A DNA stretch of 64,000 nucleotides from Chromatiales bacterium 21-64-14 (GTDB lineage Bacteria; Pseudomonadota; Gammaproteobacteria; 21-64-14), in the NCBI GenBank assembly GCA_002255365.1, contig NCBI01000003.1:1-64000 (forward strand), given 5' to 3'. This document shows, in pieces, positions 1-8,349 of this stretch. Below the pieces are notes generated by a model that was not told where the DNA came from, ran no database searches, and saw nothing but the letters and a program-made list of their open reading frames with translations. Numbering within the stretch: position 1 is the first letter of the stretch; the number at the start of each line of letters is the position of its first letter. Made by a program: the position numbers and the translations under genes.

Positions 1-974
1 AGAAATACCAGACCCGCATGCCACGGGGTGAATCCTTCGACCAGTTCCAGGCGCAGGACGTATTCCACTATTGAGCCCTGAAAGCACAAAAAAGCGAGAC
101 AAAGGATCAGCGTGCCAAATGCATAATTGGGATATTTAAAGAGGGACAAATCCACAAGCGGCGCCTTCGCTGCATTGTTCAGAACCCAGAACAACCATGC
201 GAACCCCGAAAATGCCGCGAAAATCCACCAGTGGGTTGACCAGCGGTTACTGATATCACTTATTATCCCAATATTGAAAAACTGCTGGAATGTTAGGGCG
301 GCAGCGCAGAACACAATAAAAAGCCATAAATGCCCCGAGACCGAATACGGCCTGTCCGGGACATCTTGCCGGTCTGCGAGTAGCGCCCAAAGAACGCCGG
401 TGACAAAATACGATACTAACGTCGAGACGACGAACAGCAGGCGCCAGTCGTCTTCAATGTAGGCGAAAAAGCCGCCGACAATGGGGCCGACGGAGAAGGG
501 AATAAATAGCGCCAAACTCCATAGCGTGATAGCTATTTGCTGTTTGCTTTCCTGGAAACTTTCACGCAATAAAATGAAAGAGGCAATAATACTCGTCCCT
601 GCCGCGAACCCCTGCGCCATTCTCGCGATGGTGACGAGCTGGTAATAAGGTAGTGCGAGCAAAACGGCTGCGCTGGCGGTCCCAAAAGTAAAATAAGCAA
701 AAAGCGCTATGTTTTTTACACCCCACTTCCTTATGAGCGGCCGTGTAATCAGCATGGCCGCCCCCATCATGACGAAATAGTTACTTTGGCCCCAAACCGC
801 GTACGGAACACCCTCGCCTAGGGTGCCCGCAATATTGGGGAGCATCGGGAGATAGGCACCTGCGTTCAATAACACCAGGAAGTGGCCAACACCCAAGGCG
901 AGGTTAAGCAATATAAACTGCGCGGAAGGCAGCGAGCGTGAATAGTCGGTCCAGTCAATCACGGAGATTTTCAT
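1..974 (-). CDS. MFS drug-efflux-like transporter, cut by the window edge
   Basis: The minus-strand frame opens at an ATG (974) and runs about 324 codons off the left edge without a stop. The protein is strongly hydrophobic. It begins MKISVIDWTDYSRSLPSAQ, then has repeated membrane spans and an MFS-type loop (RPLIRKWGVKN) followed by a conserved-looking RMAQGFAAG helix and a GPIVGGFFAY span, as in the DHA2/EmrB 14-span drug:H+ antiporters. The substrate cannot be read. It is divergent from the LysR gene at 1573, the usual arrangement for a LysR-controlled exporter. No strong Shine-Dalgarno is seen. Base composition is visibly more AT-rich than the rest of the window, so transfer is plausible. 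The C-terminal half lies outside the window. Confidence 0.85.
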   Translation of the reverse strand, partial: MKISVIDWTDYSRSLPSAQFILLNLALGVGHFLVLLNAGAYLPMLPNIAGTLGEGVPYAVWGQSNYFVMMGAAMLITRPLIRKWGVKNIALFAYFTFGTASAAVLLALPYYQLVTIARMAQGFAAGTSIIASFILLRESFQESKQQIAITLWSLALFIPFSVGPIVGGFFAYIEDDWRLLFVVSTLVSYFVTGVLWALLADRQDVPDRPYSVSGHLWLFIVFCAAALTFQQFFNIGIISDISNRWSTHWWIFAAFSGFAWLFWVLNNAAKAPLVDLSLFKYPNYAFGTLILCLAFLCFQGSIVEYVLRLELVEGFTPWHAGLVF

Positions 975-1572
975 TTCAGATAATTGGAAGTTCACGAGCC
1001 AACAAGGCCGGTCATTCTTTGTGAATGGCATTCTCGTAATGCGGCGAAAATACGAAGATCGCTAACGCTGCGGATTCTATTTTGTCCCGATTCGCGATTT
1101 TCCTTAGCGTGTTTTGGATTTCTAGACATACATTTCTATGCGGTTGGCGCCCACTCGGACCGAGGCGCGCAGCGCGCCAAGAAACGCTGGCATATGCCCG
1201 GACATCGGGCGGCCAGCGTCCGTTGCGTGCGTTATGTATATTGACGATCGAGTGGGCTGCCCATCGCCTAGTGGAGGCAGCAGATGGCCTTACGCTGTTT
1301 CGGCGCCAAATACAGTTTGTCTGTAGTGGCGAGGACCACGATCAGGCCGGCAGGGCGGTCGCAGGCGTTGATCACGGATGGTGTTCCGTCCCAATCGAGA
1401 TTGATGGAAAGCGTATCTTCCCGGAGGGCGGCAAAAGTCGGCTGCGTGCATCAGAGCTTCCTGTTTTTCGGACTTGGTGCATCTTATTAGGGCAAGCTAA
1501 TATGCTACAAACGATATTTATTGGGTGTTATTATCGAAACTGTAAATATAACGATATAGCTTGCGGCACTCA
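975..1572. other. Long divergent intergenic region, no convincing gene
   Basis: This stretch of about 600 bases separates the exporter from its presumed LysR regulator. The last 70 bases are AT-rich and hold the repeated CGATA motif described separately. A minus-strand frame (1268-1450) encodes about 60 protein-like codons (includes SINLDWDGTPSVINACDRPA), but it lacks any ATG, GTG or TTG start near its beginning and I do not recognise it. It may be a gene remnant or chance. Confidence 0.4.
1512..1556. promoter_or_regulatory. Evenly spaced CGATA/TATCG operator candidate
   Basis: CGATA (1512-1516), TATCG (1532-1536) and CGATA (1552-1556) are separated by exactly 15 bases each. This makes two overlapping inverted repeats with a 20-bp period. 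They lie immediately upstream of the LysR gene in AT-rich DNA, with a weak extended -10-like TGTAAATAT inside. The geometry fits multimeric binding by the LysR-type regulator on one DNA face. The assignment is inference. Confidence 0.45.
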
Positions 1573-2433
1573 GTGGACATAGACCAAGCTCGCACCTTTC
1601 TCGCCATCGCCGCCCACGGCAGCTTCCTGGAGGCGGCGACGCGGTTGCACGTCACTCAATCCACAGTGAGCGCCCGGGTCCAGCGCTTGGAGACCGATCT
1701 AGGGGTCAGGCTTTTCGTGCGCAGCCGCGCCGGGGCCACGCTGACACCGGCCGGGCGCCGTTTCATACAACACGCCAAGACCCTCGTATTGACGGTTGAA
1801 CAGGCCCGTCATGACGTTGGCTTGCCCGATCGCTACCGAACCAGCATCCGTATAGGTGGGCGCATCGCCCTGTGGGAAGGATTTTTGCCCAGCTGGGTCG
1901 GTTGGATGCGCAAAGCCGCTGCCGATGTATCCATCCGCAGTGAGATCGGCTTCGAAGATGATCTGATGCGGCGTTTGGTCGAGGGCACCCTGGATATCGG
2001 CCTGATGTATACCCCCAGCCACTCACCCGGCCTAGTGGTCGAACATCTGTTTGACGAGACACTGGTTCTAGTCAGTTCACGCCGCGACACTAAATGGCCC
2101 GGTGAGAACTACATCTATGTCGAATGGGGTCCTGGGTTCTATGCAAAGCACCGTGAGACGTTTCCAGACCTGGAGCGACCATCCCAGGTAGTCACCATCG
2201 GGTGGCTTGGGGTACAGCTGGTCCTGGCCAATGGTGGTTGCTGTTTCCTCCCGATACGCATGGCTCAGCCCTTTATCGACGACGGCCGGTTGTTCAAGGT
2301 CAACGACGGGCCCGAGTTCATCCATCCAGCCTACATGGTATTCCCGCGCGCGGCCGAGAGCGAAGGCATGATCCTAGCCCTGCACGGTCTGCGCGAGCTG
2401 GCAGGAGAGATCCACGAACCGGCTGCGACCTGA
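1573..2433 (+). CDS. LysR-family transcriptional regulator
   Basis: A DNA-binding regulator of about 286 residues. The N-terminal winged helix-turn-helix is typical (FLAIAAHGSFLEAATRLHVT, then STVSARVQRLE), followed by a co-inducer-binding domain of the periplasmic-binding fold. I prefer the GTG at 1573, giving MDIDQARTFLAIAA, which matches the HdfR-like start pattern. A TTG 12 bases upstream is in frame but would add RHS. No clear Shine-Dalgarno exists for either. It is transcribed divergently from the MFS exporter, so it probably regulates that gene and itself through the 600-base intergenic region. The effector is unknown. Confidence 0.9.
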   Translation: MDIDQARTFLAIAAHGSFLEAATRLHVTQSTVSARVQRLETDLGVRLFVRSRAGATLTPAGRRFIQHAKTLVLTVEQARHDVGLPDRYRTSIRIGGRIALWEGFLPSWVGWMRKAAADVSIRSEIGFEDDLMRRLVEGTLDIGLMYTPSHSPGLVVEHLFDETLVLVSSRRDTKWPGENYIYVEWGPGFYAKHRETFPDLERPSQVVTIGWLGVQLVLANGGCCFLPIRMAQPFIDDGRLFKVNDGPEFIHPAYMVFPRAAESEGMILALHGLRELAGEIHEPAAT

Positions 2434-2815
2434 ACGGAGGCCTAGCGCAACTCCGACCAGGCCCCAAGATCTGCAACAATAGGCACATTGATCACTACGG
2501 ACAGGACATAAAGACCATCCAACGGCAAGCAGTGGTCCCCCGCCTGAGGAAAGGTCTCAGCTTCGAATTCTGGCCGGGGCGCCATAATACGATTGCACAA
2601 CCGTCGACATCGCTATACAGGCACTACTTGATACCCGATTTGCATTTTCTTTGTTCTTCAGCGGGCTGGCACGCAAGCGCCGTTGCCACGCTGCCCGAGC
2701 GTCCCGCCCACCAAAGGGCGGCAACATCTAGCCAGACTATGGTTCCCTATGGCACCCGCGCATTCCCAATGCCGGTAGACGGAATACGCATCGTGGCACA
2801 ACGGAGGTATCAACC
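2434..2815. other. Intergenic region, possible weak promoter
   Basis: No protein-like frame is visible. TTGCAC (2593-2598) and TATACA (2614-2619) form a promoter-like pair, but the spacer is only 15 bases. A good Shine-Dalgarno (GGAGG near 2802) ends the region and serves the gene at 2816. Confidence 0.3.
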
Positions 2816-3748
2816 ATGGAACACCGCCATACCCCTGCGCCGCCAGATATGCTCCCATGGCCCGTAGAGGCAGCACGCACCGACGAAAATGAATTCCGTT
2901 GGAACGACGGCGGCTTCAACCGTGTGTTTGATTTTCACGGCGATCCCACAACGGCCGGGCTTACGCTGTTTTCGGACGGGAACCATCACATGGCGCTGGA
3001 GCAAGTGCTACGCGCCTTCGTTGCACAATACCCGGCCGTCGGCGACGTGTTTTATGTAACGCTACCCCCGAACGTGATCGCGTCAATGCTCACAAGCGGC
3101 GAAATTCGTTTAGGAAATCTGCGATTAACGCTCGCACCCCAGGTGTTCATCTCGCCACTGGACGTGCTGGAACCCTTGTCCCGGCACGGGCCGATACACC
3201 GAATCCAGCCCTTCGCCCGCAGCCGCGGCTGCGCGCTTATGGTCGTTCGCGGCAATCCGCGCGGCGTGCGCGGAATGCGTGACCTGTATCGCGACGACAT
3301 ACGCCTGTTTCTGTCCAACCCGGAACGGGAACGGGCAAGTTTTCGCACCTATAGCGAAACGCTATGCGCGCTTGCACGCGCGGCCGGCCTGGACGCCGGC
3401 GCCTTGGCCGATAGGCTAGAGCACAGCAACCCAGCTTGCATGCACGGCCGTCTCGTTCACCACCGTGAGGCGCCTGCTGCACTGGCATCTGGACAGGCGG
3501 ATGTAGCGGTGTTGTATCACCATCTGGCACTGCGCTACCTGCGCGTTTTCCCGGATCACTTCGAAATGGTCGCGCTGCCCGGCAACGCCGACGCCGGCCC
3601 TTTCGCCCATCATGTGGTCACGACTTACGGTGTCGGGCTAATAGGCGACGGTGGGCCATGGGGCCCGCAGTTCCATGAGTTCCTGCGCCAGGACGCCGCC
3701 GCGCAGACCTATCGGACACACGGCCTGGACGCGCCCCTAATCGCGTAA
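2816..3748 (+). CDS. PBP-fold (ModA/TupA-like) substrate-binding domain protein without signal peptide
   Basis: A 310-residue protein whose core resembles type-2 periplasmic binding proteins for oxyanions. It has FSDGNHHMALEQVLRAF followed by VFYVTLPPNVI near the start of the fold, an ARSRGCALMVVRGNPRGV hinge-like segment, and AALASGQADVAVLYHHLALR in the second lobe, the pattern used by molybdate/tungstate binders. It begins MEHRHTPAPPDMLPWPVEAA with no hydrophobic signal segment, so it is predicted cytosolic. That is unusual for this fold unless it senses rather than transports. The start is well supported by GGAGG 8-9 bases upstream. No ABC permease or ATPase gene is adjacent. Ligand specificity is inference. 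Confidence 0.6.
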   Translation: MEHRHTPAPPDMLPWPVEAARTDENEFRWNDGGFNRVFDFHGDPTTAGLTLFSDGNHHMALEQVLRAFVAQYPAVGDVFYVTLPPNVIASMLTSGEIRLGNLRLTLAPQVFISPLDVLEPLSRHGPIHRIQPFARSRGCALMVVRGNPRGVRGMRDLYRDDIRLFLSNPERERASFRTYSETLCALARAAGLDAGALADRLEHSNPACMHGRLVHHREAPAALASGQADVAVLYHHLALRYLRVFPDHFEMVALPGNADAGPFAHHVVTTYGVGLIGDGGPWGPQFHEFLRQDAAAQTYRTHGLDAPLIA

Positions 3749-3825
3749 AGAATATCCTGAAAGGCGGCGGTGCCAAAGGCCACGCGAGACCGGCATCGGA
3801 CCCACGCACGCCGGACGCGCGCCAA

Positions 3826-6234
3826 TCACTTAAAGCTTATGAACAGTGCCGATGTCCAAGCCATAGATTGATCCAGCTGACGCCCGGCTATATAGACGGG
3901 TCTAAAACCATGCGGTCCGTTGCGCGGGTCGATATCGATGGCACCCGGCATATCCCGCGGGAGCCCGGCCTCTGTTAGCCGCTCCATCGCCAGGAACATA
4001 TCCTGACCGCCTAGTTCCTTGATCAGCGCACCGTTCCCGGCCATCAGTTCCTCACCGGTAAGCTCCCAGCAGAACTCTGGACAGTGTATGAATGGATTTC
4101 CATCCAGCGGATTCCCAACCTTGACGTATCCGTCTATGGTGCCCTCTACGCGGATGCGGCACCGGCCCAAATTGCTAACGTCCAGTTCGATGCCGTCCGC
4201 GTCACCGTAGGTATCGGAGCGGAAGCTGACTTTTTGTTCGCCGTGGGACGCCTTGCTGAGCGGACCTCGCCAGGCGCTTTCTTCGCGGTGCTCAAAGCCC
4301 ACGCCGCGGAAATTATTGATAACGCCGTTAATGATAGTGATCGTGCCTTTCCATGTCGCCCAGCGGTAACGATCTTTGATGCGGGCGCCACCCCAGCGCA
4401 GACGAATGCGGCGATCCGAGTAGCCGCATTCTTCATGCAGGTTGCGTCGCCAGATCAAACCGGTGTGGTCATAGGCCGCAATCTCCTCCCAACCGACGTC
4501 GCCGAGAAAACGGTAGCCGACCTCGGCGCCTCCCTGGTGTTCAAATTCATCGCCCTGAATATGTTTGCCGCACCAGGAAAGTCCAACCGTACGCTCACCA
4601 GTGGTTGCCCATGTGTGACGGGCGCGCAACGCCTTGCCGACGGTCTTTCGATCGAGCTTCTCGGCGATGATACCGGTAACACCGCCCTTGACGCCGAACA
4701 CGGCAGTGCCGGGCACTCCGCCGCCGCAGCGCCCGCGATGTTCATCGCCGTTGGCAGATGCGCCGAGCTTGTAACCGCGCGCCATGGTCTCGCGGTATAA
4801 CCAGGGGAACTGGCCCCAGGCCGATCCAATTTCAACCAGACGTTCCAGCACTGGATGGTGCCAGTCAAGGATACAGCGCCGCCCGCCCACGTGGGGCATC
4901 AGCAGGTGCCCTTCAGGATCGTGGGCATAGGTAGCCCAGAGTTCCTCCAGCGGCCACGCGCCCGGCTCGATGGTGTCGGAAGCCATGTCTTCGTTCCATT
5001 CGAATGAACGACAAACGTTTCCGTCCTTGTCAAACGGAAATTCGGGCTTCTTTCCGTGCAGAAATACGACATTATGGTCGCCACCCGCACAAGAATTGCC
5101 ACACCACTCGGTGCCCGGATAACATACGAACTCTCCGTTCTTATTCAAGCCGTCAATGGTTTCTACCGCTGCATCCCAGCGCGCCTTGGTAACCTGAAAA
5201 TCGTTGGCGGTATAACCAAGTACGTCAAGCCCGGAAACGTCGCGGCCGTAGGTCAGATTGTAGACCGTGTTGTTAGTACCAACGGTGTCGTCTGAATGGA
5301 CATGCAGGTCGCCATAGTACAGCCGTGGTACCGACAGGTCGTCGGAGATGGTGACATAAAATATATGCTCGGGAACCCCCGGGCGGTCAAGCATGCGGGC
5401 GGTCAGGATCAGTTCGCCCGCATGCTTCGTAGGAAGGTCGTCGAGCAACGCTACTGCCCAGCCCGTGCCGGCCAGTCCGACCGTCCTTTCATAGACCTTC
5501 TCTCCGTTCAGCGTCGCCTCAATGGCCACTTTTCCATCGAGGTCCCGGCAGGTGTTACCCCATTCGTCCTCGGCGCGCACCCGGATCGGGAGTTTCTGAT
5601 CAATGCGTAACATGCGTGAGCCGACTAGCTGTAGCTGCGCGGGCGTGCCGGGGACCACGTCAATGACGATGTCGCCGGGAATCGCGGCGAAGCGCGATGT
5701 TCCTAGCGGATCGACATAACAGCGGAAGCGGAAACCTTCCTCGACGAAGGTCTGTACACGTGTTCCCGGCCCGCCGGCGCGCTTGTCCCCCAAGCGAATG
5801 ATGATGTGGTCGCCGGGCTTCAAGTATCCATCTACGGTGTCGACGATCACGGCCTTCTGGAACGGGCGTTCGTGGCCCTTCTGGTCGAATCTGACCTTGA
5901 GAGACTGGACCGTGGCCGGACTCTGACCGGACGCTAGGGGCCCGGCCTGGTACTCCGCCGAAACGTAATTGGCGCCGGTTGGATCGTCCGTCTGAAACAA
6001 CGCCCAGTCCGAATAAAATTTAAACGTCGCCTTGACCCACGCGCCGTCGGCAATGCCGGAGGCGCCCACTTCATAATCAAGGACGATCTCATCCCAGCTC
6101 CCTGCGACCAGTCGATCGGTGTGACAGCTCACCTTGCCAAGAAAGGCCATGTTCTTGGTTTTTTTGTAAAGATCCTTCGGGGCAATGTACATCCCCAAGG
6201 TCCTTTTTAATTCCACATCGGACAGCTTCTTCAC
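3826..6234 (-). CDS. DUF3604 family protein, PHP-like metallo-domain
   Basis: An 802-residue protein. The first 300 residues look like beta-rich domains. At about residue 308 it has YYGDLHVHSDDTVGTNN, the GDLHxH metal-binding signature of the DUF3604/PHP-like fold. Later conserved-looking segments include CYPGTEWCG, GGDHNVVFLHG, LLMPHVGG, and SANGDEHRGRCGGGVPGTAV. These histidines and acids suggest a metal-dependent hydrolase, but the substrate is unknown. The GTG start at 6234 is supported by GGGAGA about 9 bases upstream. No signal peptide is seen. It lies 47 bases downstream of the unknown membrane protein gene (6282-6836) and is probably co-transcribed with it. Confidence 0.8.
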   Translation of the reverse strand: MKKLSDVELKRTLGMYIAPKDLYKKTKNMAFLGKVSCHTDRLVAGSWDEIVLDYEVGASGIADGAWVKATFKFYSDWALFQTDDPTGANYVSAEYQAGPLASGQSPATVQSLKVRFDQKGHERPFQKAVIVDTVDGYLKPGDHIIIRLGDKRAGGPGTRVQTFVEEGFRFRCYVDPLGTSRFAAIPGDIVIDVVPGTPAQLQLVGSRMLRIDQKLPIRVRAEDEWGNTCRDLDGKVAIEATLNGEKVYERTVGLAGTGWAVALLDDLPTKHAGELILTARMLDRPGVPEHIFYVTISDDLSVPRLYYGDLHVHSDDTVGTNNTVYNLTYGRDVSGLDVLGYTANDFQVTKARWDAAVETIDGLNKNGEFVCYPGTEWCGNSCAGGDHNVVFLHGKKPEFPFDKDGNVCRSFEWNEDMASDTIEPGAWPLEELWATYAHDPEGHLLMPHVGGRRCILDWHHPVLERLVEIGSAWGQFPWLYRETMARGYKLGASANGDEHRGRCGGGVPGTAVFGVKGGVTGIIAEKLDRKTVGKALRARHTWATTGERTVGLSWCGKHIQGDEFEHQGGAEVGYRFLGDVGWEEIAAYDHTGLIWRRNLHEECGYSDRRIRLRWGGARIKDRYRWATWKGTITIINGVINNFRGVGFEHREESAWRGPLSKASHGEQKVSFRSDTYGDADGIELDVSNLGRCRIRVEGTIDGYVKVGNPLDGNPFIHCPEFCWELTGEELMAGNGALIKELGGQDMFLAMERLTEAGLPRDMPGAIDIDPRNGPHGFRPVYIAGRQLDQSMAWTSALFISFK

Positions 6235-6281
6235 GATGGTTCTCCCATTGTTGGGTCACGAAACGACTGGCCAGGACCATG

Positions 6282-6836
6282 TCATTGTCCAATCAAAGTG
6301 GCCATGGCGCTGTCGGGCCCCAGACAGGTAGCCCAAGTAAAAGTATGCCAAGACGCCATAATCAGCGCCCCGCAGACCATGGCGATCGAAACGCAGAGCC
6401 ATCCGCGCGTGGCGCGGTCGGCAACGCAAAACGTATCGGAGCCGTAGGCGATCACCACGGCAATGATCTGTGTCGGGAGCAGATAGGCATAGTTATCCGT
6501 GTCGGACACGCGCATGGCAGACGCGGCGGGGCGCAGATGGACTTGCGGGTCCATGCGATACAGGCTGGGCGCCAGCATGACGATCGCTGCGACGTTGAAC
6601 AGCCACCAACCCCGACCACAACGACCCGAACCGTCATAGCGTCGGTTGACCAGCCCCCAATGCGGGGCAAAACCTGGAAAATTAATGCGCACATCGTCCA
6701 AGCGCTGAACAAGCCGATGGATGTATGGGTAGGGTTTCGACCACTTTTTCAGATTTTGTTGGCGAAGTATTCCCAGGACTTTCCCGCTCGTCGTAGCGAC
6801 CAGACGGTCAGAGTGATCTTCAACGGCAGCGCCCAC
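6282..6836 (-). CDS. Unknown three-span membrane protein
   Basis: A 184-residue protein with a polar N-terminal 75 residues and then three hydrophobic stretches (WWLFNVAAIVMLAPSLY, YAYLLPTQIIAVVIAYG, WLCVSIAMVCGALIMA). I recognise no family. The start is a GTG, but it has one of the best Shine-Dalgarno sequences in the window (AGGAGG about 9 bases upstream), so the long N-terminus is likely real. It precedes the DUF3604 gene by 47 bases on the same strand and is divergent from the Crp/Fnr regulator. That suggests a two-gene unit possibly controlled by that regulator. Function is unknown. Confidence 0.6.
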   Translation of the reverse strand: MGAAVEDHSDRLVATTSGKVLGILRQQNLKKWSKPYPYIHRLVQRLDDVRINFPGFAPHWGLVNRRYDGSGRCGRGWWLFNVAAIVMLAPSLYRMDPQVHLRPAASAMRVSDTDNYAYLLPTQIIAVVIAYGSDTFCVADRATRGWLCVSIAMVCGALIMASWHTFTWATCLGPDSAMATLIGQ

Positions 6837-6972
6837 AATTCCGCCCTCCTGGTGTTTTCGCGGTCAGTGGAAGACCCATGCTATCCACCTTGCACTCCGG
6901 CGGGCGGCTGGTACTATAAATTGAGCCTGTCCATCAATAGATACGGATTAAATATCGATTCCGGGGAAGCGG

Positions 6973-7010
6973 GTCGGCTGTCGTCTAGCCGACATTCAGT
7001 CGTATATAAG
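6973..7010 (+). promoter_or_regulatory. Palindrome over the -35 region of the Crp/Fnr gene
   Basis: GTCGGCT (6973-6979) and AGCCGAC (6987-6993) form a perfect 7-bp inverted repeat with a 7-base centre. A TATAAG hexamer (7005-7010) lies where a -10 box would sit relative to it. This is a plausible operator for the downstream regulator or the divergent operon. It does not match the classical Crp or FNR half-sites. Confidence 0.45.
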
Positions 7011-7055
7011 AAAACCGACATATAGTGATGGGTTGCAGGTAACCAGGGAGGACGC

Positions 7056-7775
7056 ATGGTTGAGCACGGCTTGAGCCATCCACCTTCAGACTTCCTCGGG
7101 AATTTACCGAAGGTTGAACGTGAGGCCCTACTTGCCTTGGGATGTCGCCGTGCGTTTCGGAAAGGGGATCACGTATTCCAGTCGGGCGCACCCGGTCAAA
7201 ACGTGTATGTCCTGCAGGAGGGCCGCGCCAAAATCTACAAGCTCGCCGATTCCGGCAAGGAAGTGATTTTGTGGTTCTGTTTTCCCGGCGAGATATTCGG
7301 GCTCGCCGAGGTTTGGCGTGGCGGGCAACGCGGCGTGTTTGCTCAAGTCTGCTCTGACGCGCAGGTATTGTGCCTGCGCCGCGACGATTTCACCCAGTTC
7401 TTGGAGCACTACCCCACTACCGCTATGCAGGTCATCGATCTACTGTCATGCCGCATGCGTGTCCTAAGCGACATGCTACTGAACCTCGCCACCGACGACG
7501 TGCCAGCGCGAGTGATCAAGCTAATCCTGCGTTTATGCGCGCGTTACGGAAAACGCACTGACCTTGGCATCGATCTAGATATTCCACTTACACATCAAGA
7601 GATTGCCGACATGGTGGGCACCACGCGCCAGACCGTAACTTCGGTACTCGGCGAACTCAAGCGCTTGGGGGTCGTGAACATGGAGCATAGGCGCATGCGT
7701 ATCGAAAGTGAGGAACTGCTGGAACACATGATCGCCGTCGCAGGAACCCCGCCGCTGGTAGCCGGAGTGGTGTAG
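7056..7775 (+). CDS. Crp/Fnr-family transcriptional regulator
   Basis: A 239-residue regulator. The N-terminal cyclic-nucleotide-binding-like barrel (residues about 25-135) includes FRKGDHVFQSGAPGQNVYVL and WFCFPGEIFGLAEVW. A dimerisation helix follows, then a C-terminal winged helix (LTHQEIADMVGTTRQTVTSV, ELKRLGVV). The N-terminal cysteine cluster of FNR is absent, so it is not an oxygen-sensing Fe-S FNR. Whether it binds cyclic nucleotide, haem or another effector cannot be told. The start is supported by GGGAGG 6-7 bases upstream. It is divergent from the membrane protein/DUF3604 pair, which is the most likely target by position. Confidence 0.9.
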   Translation: MVEHGLSHPPSDFLGNLPKVEREALLALGCRRAFRKGDHVFQSGAPGQNVYVLQEGRAKIYKLADSGKEVILWFCFPGEIFGLAEVWRGGQRGVFAQVCSDAQVLCLRRDDFTQFLEHYPTTAMQVIDLLSCRMRVLSDMLLNLATDDVPARVIKLILRLCARYGKRTDLGIDLDIPLTHQEIADMVGTTRQTVTSVLGELKRLGVVNMEHRRMRIESEELLEHMIAVAGTPPLVAGVV

Positions 7776-7890
7776 CACCGACGCTCTGGTGGCCGAAAAT
7801 GGAGACCTGTATATGCGCGCCGCGTGCGCCACCCTATGGGCATCGATGTCTAGGCCCTCATCTACTGCCGCTTACTGGTGGGGCTTTATT

Positions 7891-8033
7891 AGAACCGATC
7901 TCAAAATGCATCTCGGTCGCCCATGCGGCGTTGCAGGCCCTGCTGCGGTGCTCATTTACGGGGTGTAAACTGCGCTCCTCGCAGGGCCCGCGCCTTGCCT
8001 GAACGCCCGATCTGCGATTTTGAGATAGGTTCT
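7891..8033. mobile_element. MITE-like element, copy 1 (143 bp)
   Basis: The element has imperfect terminal inverted repeats: AGAACCGATCTCAAAAT at the left and ATTTTGAGATAGGTTCT at the right. The interior is also quasi-palindromic (CCCTGC against GCAGGG, and CATTTAC against GTAAACTG). The ends abut TTAG and CTAG, the YTAR-type target used by IS5-group elements. A second copy of exactly the same length lies at 12030-12172 in the same orientation, with about 13 differences by eye. It has no coding capacity, so it would be mobilised in trans by an IS5-like transposase not seen here. Confidence 0.8.
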
Positions 8034-8262
8034 AGCAGCAAGCGATGCGAGACGCCCTTCAGTGCTCCATTCAGCTCCACCCTAGCGCGTTCGGCCCGAA
8101 TCCCGGCAGGCGCTGCGCATCCACCCGGAATCCCACTGTAGTGGGGGCGCCGTAAGCGCCTCTTGCTGATCCCAACCCAAACTGGCCAACCACGCCCCAT
8201 GCCAGGATAAGCCCTGGACAGGATGCAGTGCCGGGGGTACCCTTGGGCGCGGGGTAGACCCA

Positions 8263-8324
8263 ATATCTTGTGTAACGCGGGCAGGAAGGAGGCACGTAGC
8301 GGGTACTGGGCCTATATCTTGTGT
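8263..8324 (+). repeat. Pair of ATATCTTGTGT direct repeats upstream of the GIY-YIG-like gene
   Basis: ATATCTTGTGT occurs at 8263-8273 and 8314-8324, 51 bases apart. Each is preceded by a GGGTA motif 8-12 bases upstream. The second copy ends about 25 bases before the start codon at 8350. This could be a paired regulator-binding site or a small duplication. The remaining sequence between the MITE and this pair shows nothing coding. Confidence 0.4.
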
Positions 8325-8349
8325 CGGAAACCACCAAGAGGGTGAGCCG

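Noticed and set aside
1082..1582. 166-codon frame between the exporter and the LysR gene
   Set aside because: It runs across the operator-like region into the LysR start, has no Shine-Dalgarno and no recognisable pattern; the region looks intergenic.
2657..2690. TGGCACG followed by TTGCC as a sigma-54 promoter before the PBP-fold gene
   Set aside because: The GG and GC are about 15 bases apart instead of 10.
6921..6937. TTGA ... TCAA pair upstream of the Crp/Fnr gene as an FNR/Crp box
   Set aside because: The half-sites are 9 bases apart rather than 6, so they do not form a family-type site.
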